The notes below the pieces were generated by a model. The model saw nothing but the letters and a program-made list of their open reading frames with translations, was not told the origin of the DNA and made no database searches. Both the position numbers and the translations under genes were made by a program. Below are positions 1 through 11,650 of a stretch of DNA of 64,000 bases, one piece after another. Within the stretch, counting starts at the first letter, position 1. Every line of letters starts with the position of its first letter. The stretch spans positions 757,501-821,500 of the forward strand of contig CAUYUJ010014172.1 in assembly GCA_963575745.1 (NCBI GenBank), written 5' to 3'. The stretch is from Prorocentrum cordatum. Taxonomy: Eukaryota > Sar > Dinophyceae > Prorocentrales > Prorocentraceae.

Positions 1-740
1 GGGGTGCCGACATGGTGCGAAGGGACGCATACCCTGCCACTTGGGCCTTCGGAGGAACTCACCATGAGGCCACGACAGGTGTGAGGGGTGTGCCGACATT
101 GGGCGAGGGGACGCATGCGAAGCCTGCCACTGGGGCCTTCGGAGGAGCTCCTGATAGGGCCATCTGAGGGGTGTGCCGAAATGGTGCGGTGAGACGGTTG
201 TGAACCCTGCCAGTTGGGGTGGGGCCTTCGGATGAGCCCACCCCAGGAGGCAACGACACGTGCGAGGGGTGTGCCGAAATGGTGCGGGGGAACGCATGCG
301 AACTCTGCCGCTGGGGCCTTCGGAAGAGCTCCCTATGGGGCCACGAAACGTGTGAGGGGTGTGCCGCCATGGGCGCGGTGGTGCCTCGCAAACAATGCCA
401 CTGGGGCCTTCTGGAGAAGCTCCCTATGCGGCCACGAAGCGTGTGAGGGGTGTGCCGAAGGTGCGGTGGGACGCATGCGAACCCTGGCACTGGGCTCTTC
501 GATGGAGCTCCACCTATGGGGCCACGAAACGTATGAGGGGTGTGCCGACATGGTGCGACGGGACGCATACCCTGCCACTGGGGCCTTCGAACGAGCTCCC
601 TATGAGCCTATGAGGCCACGAAAGCGGTGAGGGGGTGTGCCGAATTGGCGCGGAGGGACGCATGCGAACCATGCCACTGGGGCCTTCGGAGGAGTTCCTG
701 ATGGGGCCACGAAACATGTGAGGGGTCGCCCGACATTGCG
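1..740. repeat. Tandem repeat, about 90-bp unit, about 9 copies
   Basis: The motif GAGGGGTGTGCCGA recurs near 87, 166, 265, 353, 446, 534 and 627, with diverged copies at 1 and 718, giving a period of 88-99 bp. Each unit carries a GGGACGCATGCGAACC segment, a CTGCCACTGGGGCCTTCGG segment and a GGCCACGAAACGTG segment. Open frames on both strands follow the repeat and show no protein-like composition. The array probably continues beyond the left edge. Confidence 0.9.
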
Positions 741-2639
741 CCGGAGGACGATGACGATGAGGACACGGGATAACGCGGGGCGCTTCAAAACGAGGACCCA
801 AAACCCCTGGATGTATTATACAACGTCGCGATAAATCATGACTGAAGCTCTGGACCCCGTCTATCTGCGTCATTTATCGAGCCTGGTCGAGCTGAGGGTC
901 CCAGGGCCCGCAAACAAGCAAAAGCGCCCGTGGTGACAACATTGCACCGCCATGATCTCAGGGTAAGTCCAGGCTTGTTTGGTTTTCTCCTTTTGGAACT
1001 TCCGCCGCCGAGACCTGTCGCGCCGGGGGCGCTCCGTCGGCGGCAGCGCGGCAGACGACCACCCATCCGCTGCCGCGGTGGCAGCGCCGCCGCCACGGGC
1101 TGCCGTCCATGGCCTGGTACTCCTCACTTCCTCCCAAGTCCTCCCCAGTCCTCCAATAATTACCCCTCCCCTCCTTCTCCTCCCTATTCTTCTCCTCTCC
1201 TCCCCCCTCTCCTCCCCTCACCACTCTCCTTCACATGTTCCCCTCTGGACATCCAGCGCATTGCACGCTCTGGTCGGTCGCGGCATCTTCCCCGTAAGTT
1301 CTGCAGGTTGGGGGCAATTTTCAGGCTCGGGTTAATTAAGATGCATCTGGGACGGGAAACTATGCGCAGAGAAGGGGTAGGGAGCCCTGGGGCCTCCCAG
1401 CCGTCCTCTCCTTCTTTTTTGCGCTAGCCTCCAATAGTGTCGGATAAGAATGAGGGGGCGGGCGCGTGATGGGTCGCGGGTGGGTCTCAGCTTGCGTGGC
1501 AAACAACTAACGATCAGGGAGGCGACTGAGGCTTTCAGGCGCAAGGGTCTGGCCAGCCACCTGCTTGCTTGCTGCTTTTCTCTGGAAGCGGGTGAGGGTG
1601 CTGGGGCCCTTTGCTTGCTTGCTGTTTTGCCAGCCTTTGGTTTGGTGCATCTACGGGCCTTATGGAGCACCTTGCGTGGCGTTCTACCCTCCCGAGACTA
1701 GACTTTGCCAGGCCTTTGGCGCCCTCTGGGAACAGTGCCCGTCGCGGGCTAGGACGACGATAACAACAGCGCAACAACAATCCACACCGCGGAACCCCAC
1801 TTCAGCCACGCGCCCGCGAGGGAAGGACGCCATGTAAAACGAGACGTGGAAGAGAGGAGTAACTCATGCGGGTGTCTAGCGGCGTTTCGAATATGAGCAT
1901 TCTCCCTCTGTTCCTCGCCCTCACCGTGGCCCTCCTGCACTTTTGCTTGTCGGCGAAAAGCGCCGTCCATGGCCTGGTTGACAGGTCCCGCTGTATACGG
2001 TCGCGTACTGCCTTGCTGTTTCGCTGTTGCACAAGTGTGCGAGGCCTCCTTCCGACATCCTCATCGTCCTCCTCAAGCAAGCGCAGCATGAAGGCAGAAT
2101 CCGGCAGAGATAGCTTCCGCCTCCCAATCGCCCTTCTCGCTACCTCCGTCCCCATGGAAGGCGGCACACCAAGTGGCAACGCACCCATGAACCTGGCGGT
2201 CCGCCACATGTCACGCCATGGGTGGCACGCGTGCCACTTGCGCCACAGTGGGGGTCCTCAACCCACCCTCGCCTCCGCGCAAAGCTGAGCCTGCCGCGCA
2301 CCAGCTATGGGCATGCAGAGCGGCCCTGCATCGCGCAGACCCGTCGACCTCATCCCCGCGCAGGGGCGGATTGTCCTCTCCGTCGACCCCCCACTCCTCC
2401 CTCCCACCCACGCGCGGAAACGGCTCGTCCTCCTCATCCTCCCCGGTCTTCCCGAACCCTGCAGCCCCCTCAAACCCCACACGCCAGCAACATCTGGTTC
2501 AACTGACTCCCACTGCCTCCGCTGGGCGTCTTACCAAGACTATGCCTCAGACAGTGATCGCACTTAGGGGTTCTTACTCAGCTTGCTTGAGGAACTGGAT
2601 GGGCATGCTGGGGGGCCAGCTGGTGCCCAGTCAATGGGC
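741..2639. other. No convincing gene; GC-rich spacer with pyrimidine tract
   Basis: About 1.9 kb without clear tandem structure. A C/T-rich tract lies at about 1,125-1,235. The 17-mer GCCGTCCATGGCCTGGT occurs twice (about 1,103 and 1,964). The least repeat-like open frame is 1,802-2,209 on the minus strand (135 codons, with an acidic EEDDED patch), opposed by a plus-strand frame at 1,866-2,288 with a hydrophobic start. Neither resembles a family I know, and both may be chance frames in GC-rich DNA. Confidence 0.4.
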
Positions 2640-3165
2640 GCCCGTGGGCGCCTCGTGAGCGCCCAGCGCTGGGGGTATCCGAAGAAGAGCGAAACGGTAT
2701 AAACATAAACTGCTGGCGGTCCGCGCGGATTTCTTGGATCTGCGCGCCAGGGCGGCGCCCGAGGCGCGGAGCACGAAAAGTTGTTGCATATATGCAATTG
2801 CTTCTCCTCCGAGCCCATTCACTTGGCTCCCGTGGGCGCCTCGTGAGCGCCCCGCGCTGGGGGGGCATGCCGGACTTCCCCTGGTGACCGCCCTTTGGAC
2901 GCCTCGTGCACGTGCGTGGGCGCCCCACGCTGCAGGGGTGTACCGAGGCTTCGCCTGGTGCCCGACCGGGGGCGCCACGCGGGCGCCCCCGCGCGGGGGG
3001 GGGGGGGCGAAGCCCCGGCATGCCCCTCCAGAGCGGGGGGGGGCCCACGGGCGGGCACCGGGCCAAACCTCGGCATGCAGGCGCCCGCCCGTGGGCGCCT
3101 CGCGCTGGGGGGGCATGTCGAGATTTCGCCTGGTGCCCGCCCGTGGGCGCCTCGCGGGCAGCCGG
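2640..3165. repeat. Degenerate tandem repeat, CCCGTGGGCGCCTCG core
   Basis: Variants of CCCGTGGGCGCCTCGNGNG followed by GCGCTGGGGGGGCATGCCG and TTCGCCTGGTGCCCG recur at about 2,639, 2,827, 2,915, 3,045 and 3,085-3,160. Spacing is irregular (60-190 bp). Poly-G runs of 8-11 bases near 2,994-3,010 and 3,037 are part of the unit. Confidence 0.75.
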
Positions 3166-3385
3166 ACAGATTGCACCACGCAGGCTGCGCCACCCAGCTC
3201 GCCCCACGGAGCTTGCACCACACAGCTTGCGCCAGCTTGCACCACATGAACTGCACCGCGCAGATCCCACCACGCAGATTGCGCAACCCAGCGTGCGCCG
3301 CGTCGCTTGCACCACATAGCCGGCAGCACACAGCTTACACAGCATAGCTTGCACAACGAGCATAGCACCACACATAGAAGAAGAA
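3166..3385. repeat. TTGCACCACGCAGC-type short minisatellite
   Basis: A loose 15-18 bp unit (TTGCACCACACAGC and variants) repeats about 12 times. The same unusual motif reappears at about 51,377-51,500, 57,415-57,500 and 60,553-60,600 at tails of the 49-60 kb array units, so the family is dispersed. Confidence 0.75.
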
Positions 3386-3439
3386 ACACCAGTACCTGTA
3401 CGACCACCTATACGACCAACCTGCGGGTGATAAGGAGGT

Positions 3440-3534
3440 TTGGGGGGGAGGAGGACGCGCCGCGGAACGTCCCAAAGGACGCGCCAGGCGACGTGCCACG
3501 GGACGTGCCAAGGGAACGTGCTGGGGACAAGCGG
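3440..3534. repeat. Partial 12-bp GACGTGCCA minisatellite
   Basis: A short stretch of the 12-bp array that ends each body module (units such as GGGACGTGCCAA and GGGACGCGCCAG), here without leader or body. It passes directly into the 75-bp repeat. Confidence 0.7.
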
Positions 3535-3785
3535 TTCGCTCGAGACATCCTGCCAACATACTCATGCTAGACATCCGCCTGGGCGACCTGGGCCCATGAA
3601 AAACAAGCGTCCGCTCGAGACATCCTGCCCAAATCCTCATGTTAGACATCCGCCTGGGCGACTGGACACGTGAAAACAAGCGTGTGGCTCAACAACTTCT
3701 CAACACATCTACATGCTAGACATCCGCCTGGGCAACCTGGGCACGTGGAAGCAACACGTTCGCTCGAGACATCCTCGAGCGAACC
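3535..3785. repeat. 75-bp tandem repeat array (CTCGAGACATCCTC family)
   Basis: About 3.5 units. Each unit carries TCGCTCGAGACATCCT, a CTCATGCTAGACATCCGCC segment, GGGCGACCTGG and ACACGTGAAAACAAGCG. The frame is open across units because 75 is divisible by three. Confidence 0.85.
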
Positions 3786-4735
3786 CGTAAAGGAAGATAG
3801 AAACGTAGGGCATGGCAACGTTTTCAAGCCACCTGATTGGGCGACGGACAGTTGCACGGCTGAGAGTATCGATCTTGACGTACCGTGCCGAGGGCTGTGC
3901 TGTGCTGCGGCGTGCTGAACTGCGATGTGCCATGCCGCGAGTGTACTCTATAGCGTTGTGGATCGAGTCCCCATTTGCACCCGAGTCCTTAACCGAACTG
4001 ATCTGGATCTTAAGCTCGAGCTGCCTGAGCAAATAGTAGCTGCCCCAGAGCTAATTGACAGGGGGGCACGCCAGGGGGAGGCGCCGTAGAACGTCCCAAG
4101 AGGGGTCGTGCCAGGGGACGTTCCATGAGGACGCATCGCGGGACGTGCCAGAAGAACGCGCTACGGAACGTGCCAATGGACGTGGCACAGGACGTGCCAG
4201 GGGACGCGCCACGCGACGTGGCAGGGGGACTCGCCATGAGACGCGCCACGGAACGTGCCAGGTTGCAATGCTGAGTGTATCGATCTTGACGTACCGTGTC
4301 AACGGCGGTGCTGTGCTGCGCCGTGCTGAACTGCGATGTGCCATGCCGCGATTACGCTCTATAGTGTTGTGGATCAAGTCCTCCGTTGCGTCCGGGTCCT
4401 GACCGAACTGATCTGGACCTTAAGTTCGAGCTGCCCGAGCACATAGTAGCTGCCCCAGAGCTAATTGACAGGGGGGCATGCCAGGGGGACGTGCCGCGGA
4501 ACGTACCAAGGGACGCGCTAGGGGACGTGCCAGGGCCCTGCGGACTCCCACAGCGGCCCAACGGGCAGGAGAAACGCCTGGAGACGAGGCAGGAAACGCG
4601 ACAGACGACGAGCCAGGGAACGTGCCACGCCGAGCACGTCACGCCAGAACGTCGAACGAGACGCGCCAGGGGACGCGCCAGCGCGCCAGGGGACGCCCCA
4701 CGGACGGGCGGGGTTGGACCGCAATGCGCTCCACT
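3783..4735. repeat. Leader plus two body modules of the composite repeat
   Basis: A diverged leader (from 3,783) is followed by the body beginning TATCGATCTTGATGTACCG type (here TTGACGTACCG) at about 3,868, then a 12-bp GACGTGCCA array at about 4,070-4,262. A second body starts at about 4,270 with an aberrant GC-rich 12-bp section to about 4,735. The body includes GCGATGTGCCATGCCGCGA, GTGGATCGAGTCC and CTCGAGCTGCC landmarks shared by all copies. Confidence 0.8.
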
Positions 4736-5745
4736 GCGACAAGCGTTTTGCTCGAGACATCCTCAACACATCCTCATGTTAGACATCCGCCTGGGCGACC
4801 TGGACACGTGAAACCCAGCGTCTCGCTCGAGACGTTATCAACACCTCCTCATGCTAGACATATGCCTGGGCGACCTGGACACGTGAAACCCAGCGTCTCG
4901 CTCGAGACACTATCAACACCTCCTCATGCTAGACATCTGCCTGGGCGACCTGGACGCGTGAAAGCAAACGTTTCGCTCGAGACATCCTGTCCGAATCCTC
5001 ATGTTAGACATCCGCCGGAGCGACTGGACACGTGAAAACAAGCGTTTGGCTCAACAAGTCCTCAACACATCCACATGCAAGACATCCGCCTGGGCGACCT
5101 GGACACGTGAAAACAAACGTTTCGTTCAAGACAGCCTCAACACATCTTCAACGTAAACCTCCACCTGGGCGACCTGGGCACGTAAAACAAGCGTTTCGCT
5201 CAGGACGATCTCAACACCTACTCATGCTAGAAATCCGCCTGGGCGACCTGGATACGTGAAAGCAAGCGTTTCGCCTGACACATCCTCAACACTTCTTCAT
5301 ATTAGACATCCGACTGGGCGACCTGGGCGCGTGAAAGGAAGCGTTTCGCACGAGACGTTCTCCTCGCATCCTCATGTCAGACATCCGCCTGGGCGACCTG
5401 GAACGTGAAGCCATCCGTCACGCTTGAGACATCCTCGACAAATCCTCATGCTAGACATCTGCCTGGGCGACCTGGACGCGTGAGAACGAACGTCTTGCTA
5501 AAGACATCCTCAGCATGTCCTCATGCTAAACATCTGCATGGGCAACCTGGACGCGTGAAACCAAACTTCTCGCTCGAGATATCCTCAAGACTTGGGCACG
5601 TGAAAACAAGCATTTCACCTGAGGCATCTTGAATTTTGGCCCCCAGGAGAGGAACAATCTATGACACAAAACCAGCGCTTCGCTCAAGACATCCTCAACC
5701 ATTCCTGAAACAGAAATAATCGTTTCGCTCGAGACATCCTCAAAC
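4736..5745. repeat. 75-bp tandem repeat array, longest copy
   Basis: About 13 units of the CTCGAGACATCCTC family, with unit-to-unit divergence rising toward the right end. It terminates against the CCGGCCC doublet element, the same order as at 18.9 and 31.9 kb. Confidence 0.88.
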
Positions 5746-5747
5746 AT

Positions 5748-5868
5748 ACTTTCGCCGGCCCTACGCGACCTCGATATCTATCGCAAGTAAGTTCGCCGGC
5801 CCTACAGCCGTCGATTCTGGGGTAAACGGCTAAAAGAGAACCCTGGGCTTCAGTCCTTTTCGGGAAAC
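5748..5868. repeat. CCGGCCC doublet element (dispersed, about 120 bp)
   Basis: Two copies of TCGCCGGCCCT about 44 bp apart, the first followed by an AT-richer TATCTATCGC-type segment, then CTAAAAGAGAACCCTGGGC and a CCTTTTCGGGAAA end. The same organisation occurs at 8.35, 14.23, 17.24, 18.92, 20.21, 28.22, 31.94 and 41.40 kb. No terminal inverted repeat or ORF is evident. Confidence 0.8.
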
Positions 5869-7250
5869 ATGATCGACCCACGAACCCGGAAAGGAAAATA
5901 GGAATGTAACGCATGGCAGCGTTTTCAAAGACACCTGATTGGGTGACGGGCAAATGCAAAGCTGAGTGTATCGATCTTGATGTACCCTGCCAAGGGCTGT
6001 GCTGTGCTGCACCGTGCTGAATTGCGATGTGCCATGCCGCGATTGTGCTCTATAGCGTCATGGATCGAGTCCTCCTTTGCATCCGAGTCCTGACCGAACT
6101 GATCTGGATCTGAAGCTTGTGCTGCCTGAACACATAGTAGCGACACCAAAGCTAATTGGAAGGGGGGCGTGCCAGGAGGACGCGCCGCGGAACGTCCCGA
6201 GGGACGCGCCAGGCGACGTGCCAGGGGACGTGCCATGGGATCGCACCGCGGGACGTGACAAGGGGACGCACTACGGAGCGTGCCAATGGACGTGCCACAG
6301 GACGTGCCAGGGGACGCGCCACGCGACGTGCCAGGGGGACTCGCCACAGGACGCGCCACGGAACGTGCCAGGGAACGTGCCAAGTTGAATGCTGAGTGTA
6401 TCGATCTTGATGTACCCTGCCGAGGGATGTGCTGGCTGCGGCGTGCTGAATTGCGATGTGCCATGCCGCGATTGTGCTCTGTAGCGTCGTGGATCGGGTC
6501 CTCCTTTGCATCCGAGTCATGACCGAACTGATCCGGACCTTAAGCTCGAGCTGCCTGAGCACATAGTAGCGGCCCCAGAGCTAATTGACAGGGGGACATG
6601 CCAGGAGGACGCGCCGCGAAACGTCCCAAGGGACGCGCCAAGCGACGTGCCAGGAGACGTGCTATGGGGACGCACCGCGGGACGTGCCTTCAAGGGGACG
6701 CGCTACGGAGCGTGCCAATGGACGTGCCACAGGACGTGCCAGGGGACGCGCCACGCGACATGCCAGGGGGACTCGCCACAGGACGCGCCACGGAACGTGC
6801 CAGGGAACGTACCAAGTTGCAATGCTGAGTGTATCGATCTTGATGTACCGCGCCGAGGGCTGTGCTGTGCTGCACCGTTCTGAAGTGCGATGTGCCATGC
6901 CGCGATTGTGCTCTATAGCGCCATGGATCGAGTCCTCCTTTGCATCCGAGTCCTGACCGAACTGATCTGGATCTGAAGCTTGAGCTGCCTGAACACATAG
7001 TAGCGACACCAGAGCTAATTGGAAGGGGGGCGTGCCAGGAGGACGCGCCGCGGAACGTCCCAAGGGACGCGCCAGGCGACGTGCCAGGGGACGTGCCATG
7101 GGATCGCACCGCGGGACGTGACAAGGGGACGCGCTACGGAACGTGCCAATGGACGTGCCACAGGACGTGCCAGGGGACGCGCCACGAGACGTGCCAGGGG
7201 GACTCGCCACAGGACGCGCCACGGAACGTGCCAAGTTGTAATGCTGAATG
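5869..7250. repeat. Leader plus three consecutive body modules
   Basis: The leader starts with GATCGACCCACGAACCCGG and includes CACCTGATTGGGTGACGGG. Three bodies follow from about 5,955, 6,395 and 6,825, each about 430 bp and each ending in a 12-bp array of GACGTGCCA-type units (about 15-18 units). The third passes straight into the 75-bp repeat. This is the left end of the large duplication whose partner begins near 22,050. Confidence 0.88.
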
Positions 7251-7660
7251 CCTGGGCGACCTGGACACATGAAAACAAGCGTATCTCTCGAGACATTCTC
7301 AACACATCCTCATGCTAGGCATCCGCCTGGGCAACCTGGACACGTGCAAACAAGCACCTCGATCGAGACGTCCTCAACACATCCTCACGCGTGAAACCAA
7401 GCGTCTCGCTCGAGACATCCTCAACAACTCCTGGCGCTAGACCTCTGCCTGGGCAAACTGGAGGCGTGAAGCCAAGCGTCTCGCTCGAGACATCCTCAAG
7501 ACCTGGGCACGTAAAAACAAGCATGTCACTTGAGAGATCCTCTGAACTCTGGTCCCCAGGAGAGGACAATAGATAGCACAACGCAAATGTTTCGCTCGAG
7601 ACATCCTCAACCAATTCTGACAACCAAGCGTTTCGCTCGAGACATCCTCAAAATTACCCT
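7251..7660. repeat. 75-bp tandem repeat array
   Basis: About five units of the CTCGAGACATCCTC family, including a shortened unit around TCCTCAAGACCTGGGCACG and the GTCCCCAGGAGAGGACAAT landmark. It is nearly the same as 23,010-23,425. Confidence 0.88.
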
Positions 7661-8350
7661 GGCGACGTACCCAACCCCTGCGCAGTGCGGGGCATGAGTA
7701 GCTTGGGAGTCGTTACACGGAGGTGATGACGTGGCATGGGCGCATATGCTTCTGCGAGCGGCATTCGTGAGGCTCGCAGCCCCTCAAGGACGGCGATGTC
7801 CCGCTCAGATCTGCCTGGTGTCTCGCTCCGCTGGACCCACCAGCAGCCCTCGAAAGTGGCGACAATTTCGCAGATCGCAGCCCCCCAGGGACGGCGAGGT
7901 CCCGCTCAGATCCGCGCGGCGCCTCAATCCGCAGGACCCACCAGCAGCCCTCGAAAGTGGCGGCAATTTCGCAGATCGCAGCCCCCCAGGGACGGCGAGG
8001 TCCCGCTCAGGTCCGCGCGGTGCCTCACTCCGCAGGGCCCATCAGCAGCCCTCGAAAGTGGCGAAAGTTTCGCAGATCGCAGCCCCCCAGCAGGCCTCGA
8101 AAGTGGCGACAGTTTCACAGACCGCAGCCCCCCAGGGATGGCGAGGTCTAATTTGAATCCGCCCGTGGCGTGCCTGTGCTGGGCCCCCCAGCAGGCCTCG
8201 AAAGTGGCGACAGTTTCGCAAATCGCAGCCCCCCGCAGGCAAGACAGGAGGAGGCAACTCTAAGAGGGAGGCGGGAAGGAAGGAAGGAGGGAGTGGAGAC
8301 CACACTGCTCTATTCAAAACGAATACCCAACCAGACAGGGTTGGGAAAAA
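7661..8350. repeat. 102-bp tandem repeat (CCCTCGAAAGTGGCG family)
   Basis: CAGCAGCCCTCGAAAGTGGCG recurs at about 7,842, 7,943 and 8,045, with shortened units at about 8,090 and 8,192. Each unit also contains TTTCGCAGATCGCAGCCCC and GGACGGCGAGGTCCCGCTCA. The leading 7,661-7,770 is unit-like but diverged. The duplicate array is at 23,525-24,025. Confidence 0.85.
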
Positions 8351-8351
8351 A

Positions 8352-8470
8352 TCCGCCGGCCCTAATCGACCTCGTTATTTATCACGAATAACTTCGCCGG
8401 CCCTAGAGCCGTCGAAACCGGGGATCAACCTCTAAAAGAGAACACTGGGCCCCCGCCCTGTCCGGGAAAA
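8352..8470. repeat. CCGGCCC doublet element
   Basis: Two CGCCGGCCCTA copies separated by a TTATTTATC-containing segment, then CTAAAAGAGAACACTGGGC and TGTCCGGGAAA. It has the same order of landmarks as the copy at 5,748 but is not adjacent to a leader here. Confidence 0.8.
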
Positions 8471-8489
8471 AATCACCCTTCGAGCTTTC

Positions 8490-8722
8490 AGCCCAAGCCG
8501 AACATGATGACGACGGCGATGATGCCGACAACGACGATGACGATGATGATGTCGAGGATGCCGATTGCGATGATGAAGATGATGATTATGATAATGCTTC
8601 TGGTGGTAACAACGATGATGACGACGATGACGATAATGATGGTGATGAAGTGACGACGACGATGATGGCGATGACGAGGCTGACGATGATGCTGATGACG
8701 ATGGTGATGATGATGTTGATGC

Positions 8723-8757
<35 letters not shown>

Positions 8758-8890
8758 ATGATGATGATGATGATGACGATGATGGTGATGATGATGCCGA
8801 TGATTACCACAGCGACGACAACGATGATGATGGCGATGGCGGTGCTGATGATGATGCTGCCGGGAATGCGGAGGATGAGAAGGAGGAGGA
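8490..8890. repeat. (GAT)n/(GAC)n microsatellite
   Basis: About 400 bp of imperfect GAT/GAC trinucleotides. Both strands are open (Met/Asp-type on one, Ile-rich on the other) purely because of the triplet period. It lies inside the 1.9-kb segment that is absent from the duplicated copy near 24,025. Confidence 0.9.
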
Positions 8891-9260
8891 ATAGGATGGC
8901 GAACGAGGCTGTCACATGTGACGCATTTTCGCCCCCAGTTTTTGAGGAGATCTCATTGAGCTCATTTGGTCCGCACTGGAGCTGCGAGCTGTCTCGGGCT
9001 CCTGTGGGGCTGTTTCGGGGTTCCCTCGGAATCGTCTTGGAGCCCTCGAGGGCAATCTTACGGGTTCTCCTAGGCGGCCTTGGGGCCCTCTTGGCCGTCT
9101 GCGGGGTCGCGCGGGGCCGTCTTGGGCCATCGAGGGGCCCTCTGAAGCGCTCTTGGATCCGTCTAGAAGCCCTCTGGGGCAAGCTCGGGTCTCTCTCGGA
9201 GCCGTCCTGGGCCGTCTAGGGGGCCTCTTGGGCCGTTAAGAGGTCGCCTTGGAGGCCTCT
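8891..9260. repeat. Degenerate GGCC-rich interspersed family
   Basis: A loose 20-25 bp pattern of GGCCGTCTTGGGCC and GGCCCTCTTGGCC-like phrases. The same phrase style reappears at 10,000-10,120, and in reverse complement at about 32,960-33,500. It starts after a GTCACATGTGACGC palindrome near 8,911. No protein resemblance. Confidence 0.5.
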
Positions 9261-9720
9261 TGGGTCGCTACGGGGGGACCCCCTTTGGCGGTCGCGTCGT
9301 CGCTGTCGTCGCCCTCGCAAGGAGGGGGCGGCGCGGGGGGAGCAGGATAGACGAGGAGCGCGGAGCGAGGGGGAGGACGAGGGAGGAGAAGGAAGGTGGA
9401 GGATGGAGGGCGTCTTTCATCGTCGTCGTTCGTCCTCGCAGTCCTTCGTCAGTCGTCAATCGACGTCGTCGCCTTTGTCATTGTTGTCTTCGTCAACGTC
9501 GTCCTCGTCGTCGCCTTCATCGGCCGTTGGTCGTCGGCCGTCGTTCGCAGACGCCGACGCGCGCTCTCCCGCGCGCACATCCGACAAAAGGAGATTAGGA
9601 AGATGAGACGGAGAAGGACGAGGAGGAATGCTATGAGCATGGCGATGACGCTGACAAGATGGAGGGGAATGAAGAGGAGCGCAGGAAGAGGAGGGGAGGC
9701 TGATTGAGGAGGACGCTGCC
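9261..9720. other. GC-rich spacer, purine tract then CGT-rich
   Basis: A G/A-rich tract (9,315-9,415) passes into CGTCGT-rich sequence (9,418-9,540), then another purine-rich stretch (9,585-9,715). I see no gene. Short open frames are Arg/Ser-rich composition effects. Confidence 0.5.
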
Positions 9721-9955
9721 CTCTACCCAGGGGCAGGGGGCAGCGTCGCAGTCAGGGAGGTGAGGCGGCGGGTTGTCGTCGTGGTCGTCGACGGCGGCGT
9801 CGTCGTCGTCCTCGTCCTCGTCGTCGTCGTCGCCGACGTCGCCGTAAAGGTCGTCGTCGTCGACGACGTCGTCGTCGTGGTCGTTGTCGTCCTCGTCGTC
9901 GTCTTCGTCGTCGTTGTCGCCGTCTCGTCGTCGTCGTCTTCGTCGTCTCGTCGGC
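9721..9955. repeat. (GTC)n microsatellite
   Basis: Imperfect GTC/CTC trinucleotide tract of about 190 bp inside this interval. Same repeat class as the (TCG)n tracts of the 49-60 kb array. It ends the segment missing from the second copy of the large duplication. Confidence 0.88.
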
Positions 9956-10185
9956 GCGGCCTTGTAGTCGTCGTCCCCTGGAAAATTTCGTCGCGGGTCC
10001 TCATGGGCCGTCCTGGGGGCTTCGTTGGCCGCCATGTCGCCTTCTTGGTGCCCTCTTGGCGGCCTCCTGGGCAGTTTGGGAACCCTCGTGGGGGCCTGTT
10101 GGGCCGTTTTGGGATGTCGAGGAGCCGAACAAGCGAAAATTCCAAACTCCGTTCACAACCACTGAAACATTAAGGAATCTTGCCT

Positions 10186-10693
10186 CCTGGCGGCTGCGTG
10201 GCGCAGGGGGTTGCTGGCGCATGGTTCCTCAGCGTGCCACCTGCCGCAACAGCTCGCTGCCTTTCCCATTCCATTCCCCCAAGCCCTCCCGCGCGCGCGC
10301 ACGGACCAGCGCGCAACACGCACGCGCACGCGCACGCACGTACGTACTCGCGCACTCGTGCGCAGACCCGCACGCATACTCCCGCACGCACCCCCAGCAC
10401 GCGCACTCGTCTCACTGGTCCGCATCTTCGGGGGCCAATTCGAGAATCCACGCGCACCCATGTCCAGAATCAACCACATGTCTGATACCTATAAGACCAC
10501 CTCTTGGTTGATAGGGAGGTCGCGGGGGAGAATGGTATCATCTTTCATGCACATTCGCCGCACAGTTCAACTCACGAGTGGAAGCAGCATGAACATGCAC
10601 CTGCCTGTATGTGTTTAAGCATATGCCTACATGTATGTGTATAGTCATTCGTGCATAGTCTTGATGGGCACCATGCGTCCGAAGCTGCTCCAC
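10186..10693. mobile_element. 505-bp dispersed element, copy 1 (nature unknown)
   Basis: A contiguous block of about 505 bp occurs three times: here, at about 24,294 and at about 47,294. The third copy lies in unrelated flanks, so the block behaves as a unit. It begins near GGCTGCGTGGCGCAGGGGG, has an alternating purine/pyrimidine CG/CA tract (about 10,295-10,400), and ends near ATGCGTCCGAAGCTG. No terminal repeats, target-site duplications or ORF-encoded enzyme are visible. The first two copies sit inside the large duplication and share longer flanks. A passively duplicated non-mobile sequence is the main alternative. Confidence 0.5.
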
Positions 10694-10849
10694 AAGGCTG
10701 TTAAATCCACAAAATCCGCTCTGAAGCATCCTCAAACTCTGCTCTGAAAGCAAAAGGATGTTGGGCACCGGAACAAGCACACCGCCTGAGGCATCCCCAC
10801 AAACTGGCCGCGAACGGGCCCGTGGAAACACCCCTGGCGGCGCCCCTTG

Positions 10850-11285
10850 CGAGTCTGAGTATGACTAGGTCTGAGTATGAGTAGATCTCAGTCCGTATGT
10901 TGAGTAACTCAGGCTATGAAAAGGTCTGAGTATGCGTAGGTCTGAGTATGCGTAGGTCTGTGTATGAGCAGGTCTGGGAACGAGTCTGGGTATGAGTAAG
11001 TCTGGGTATGAAGGAGTCCCAGCATGAGTAAGTCTGAGTATGAGTAGGCCTGAGTAAGTCAGACCATGAGAAGGTATGATTATGAGTATGTCTGAATATG
11101 AGTAAGTATGTGTATGAGTAAGTCTTTGTATGAGTACGTATTGGTATAAGTAAGTATGGGTATGAGTAAATATGTGTATGAGTAAGTCTGAGTTTGAGAG
11201 GGTCAGAGTATGAGTATGTCTGAGTATGAGTAAGTCTGTGTATGAGTAGTAAGTCTGGGTATGAGTAAGTCTGAGTATGAATAAT
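10850..11285. repeat. 16-bp minisatellite (GTATGAGTAAGTCTGA)
   Basis: About 27 imperfect copies of a 16-bp unit, reading as Tyr/Ser/Leu/Thr repeats on the minus strand. Duplicate at 24,945-25,415. Confidence 0.9.
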
Positions 11286-11650
11286 TCCGAGAGGAGGGGA
11301 GGAGAAGAAGAGGGAGTAAGAGGCGTCCAAGTAACAACAAAAAACCCATCTTAAGATATGGGGAACCATAACACAAAAAAACATGCGTTTCGCTTTTTTT
11401 GTTCGGCCGCAGCTTTCAGCAAACTGCGCCCAAGCAACAAACACGCGCATGAGAAGATAACCGACATGCCACACGCGCAAGTTACAACACTGCGGTGCCA
11501 AACGCGCGCGGAGAGAAATCGTATGCTCTGAGAGTAAAGCACTCGAGCCACTCGAGAACATTCGAATTTGTCCGCAGGTCGGCGGCGAACTCCGAAGACT
11601 GCCCTTCAATCGGGCGTGTCCCTCTACAGGAGGGTTAGGCAAATTCAGAG
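11286..11650. other. About 365-bp non-repetitive spacer, duplicated once
   Basis: Begins at a G/A-rich segment and ends at the next leader. The matching spacer is 25,415-25,775. I see no gene or RNA; the minus-strand frame over part of it is continuous with the minisatellite and looks fortuitous. Confidence 0.5.

Noticed and set aside
5030-5050. TTTGGCTCAA resembling the end of a dinoflagellate spliced leader
   Set aside because: The rest of the 22-nt leader is missing and the motif is a single variant of the 75-bp unit.
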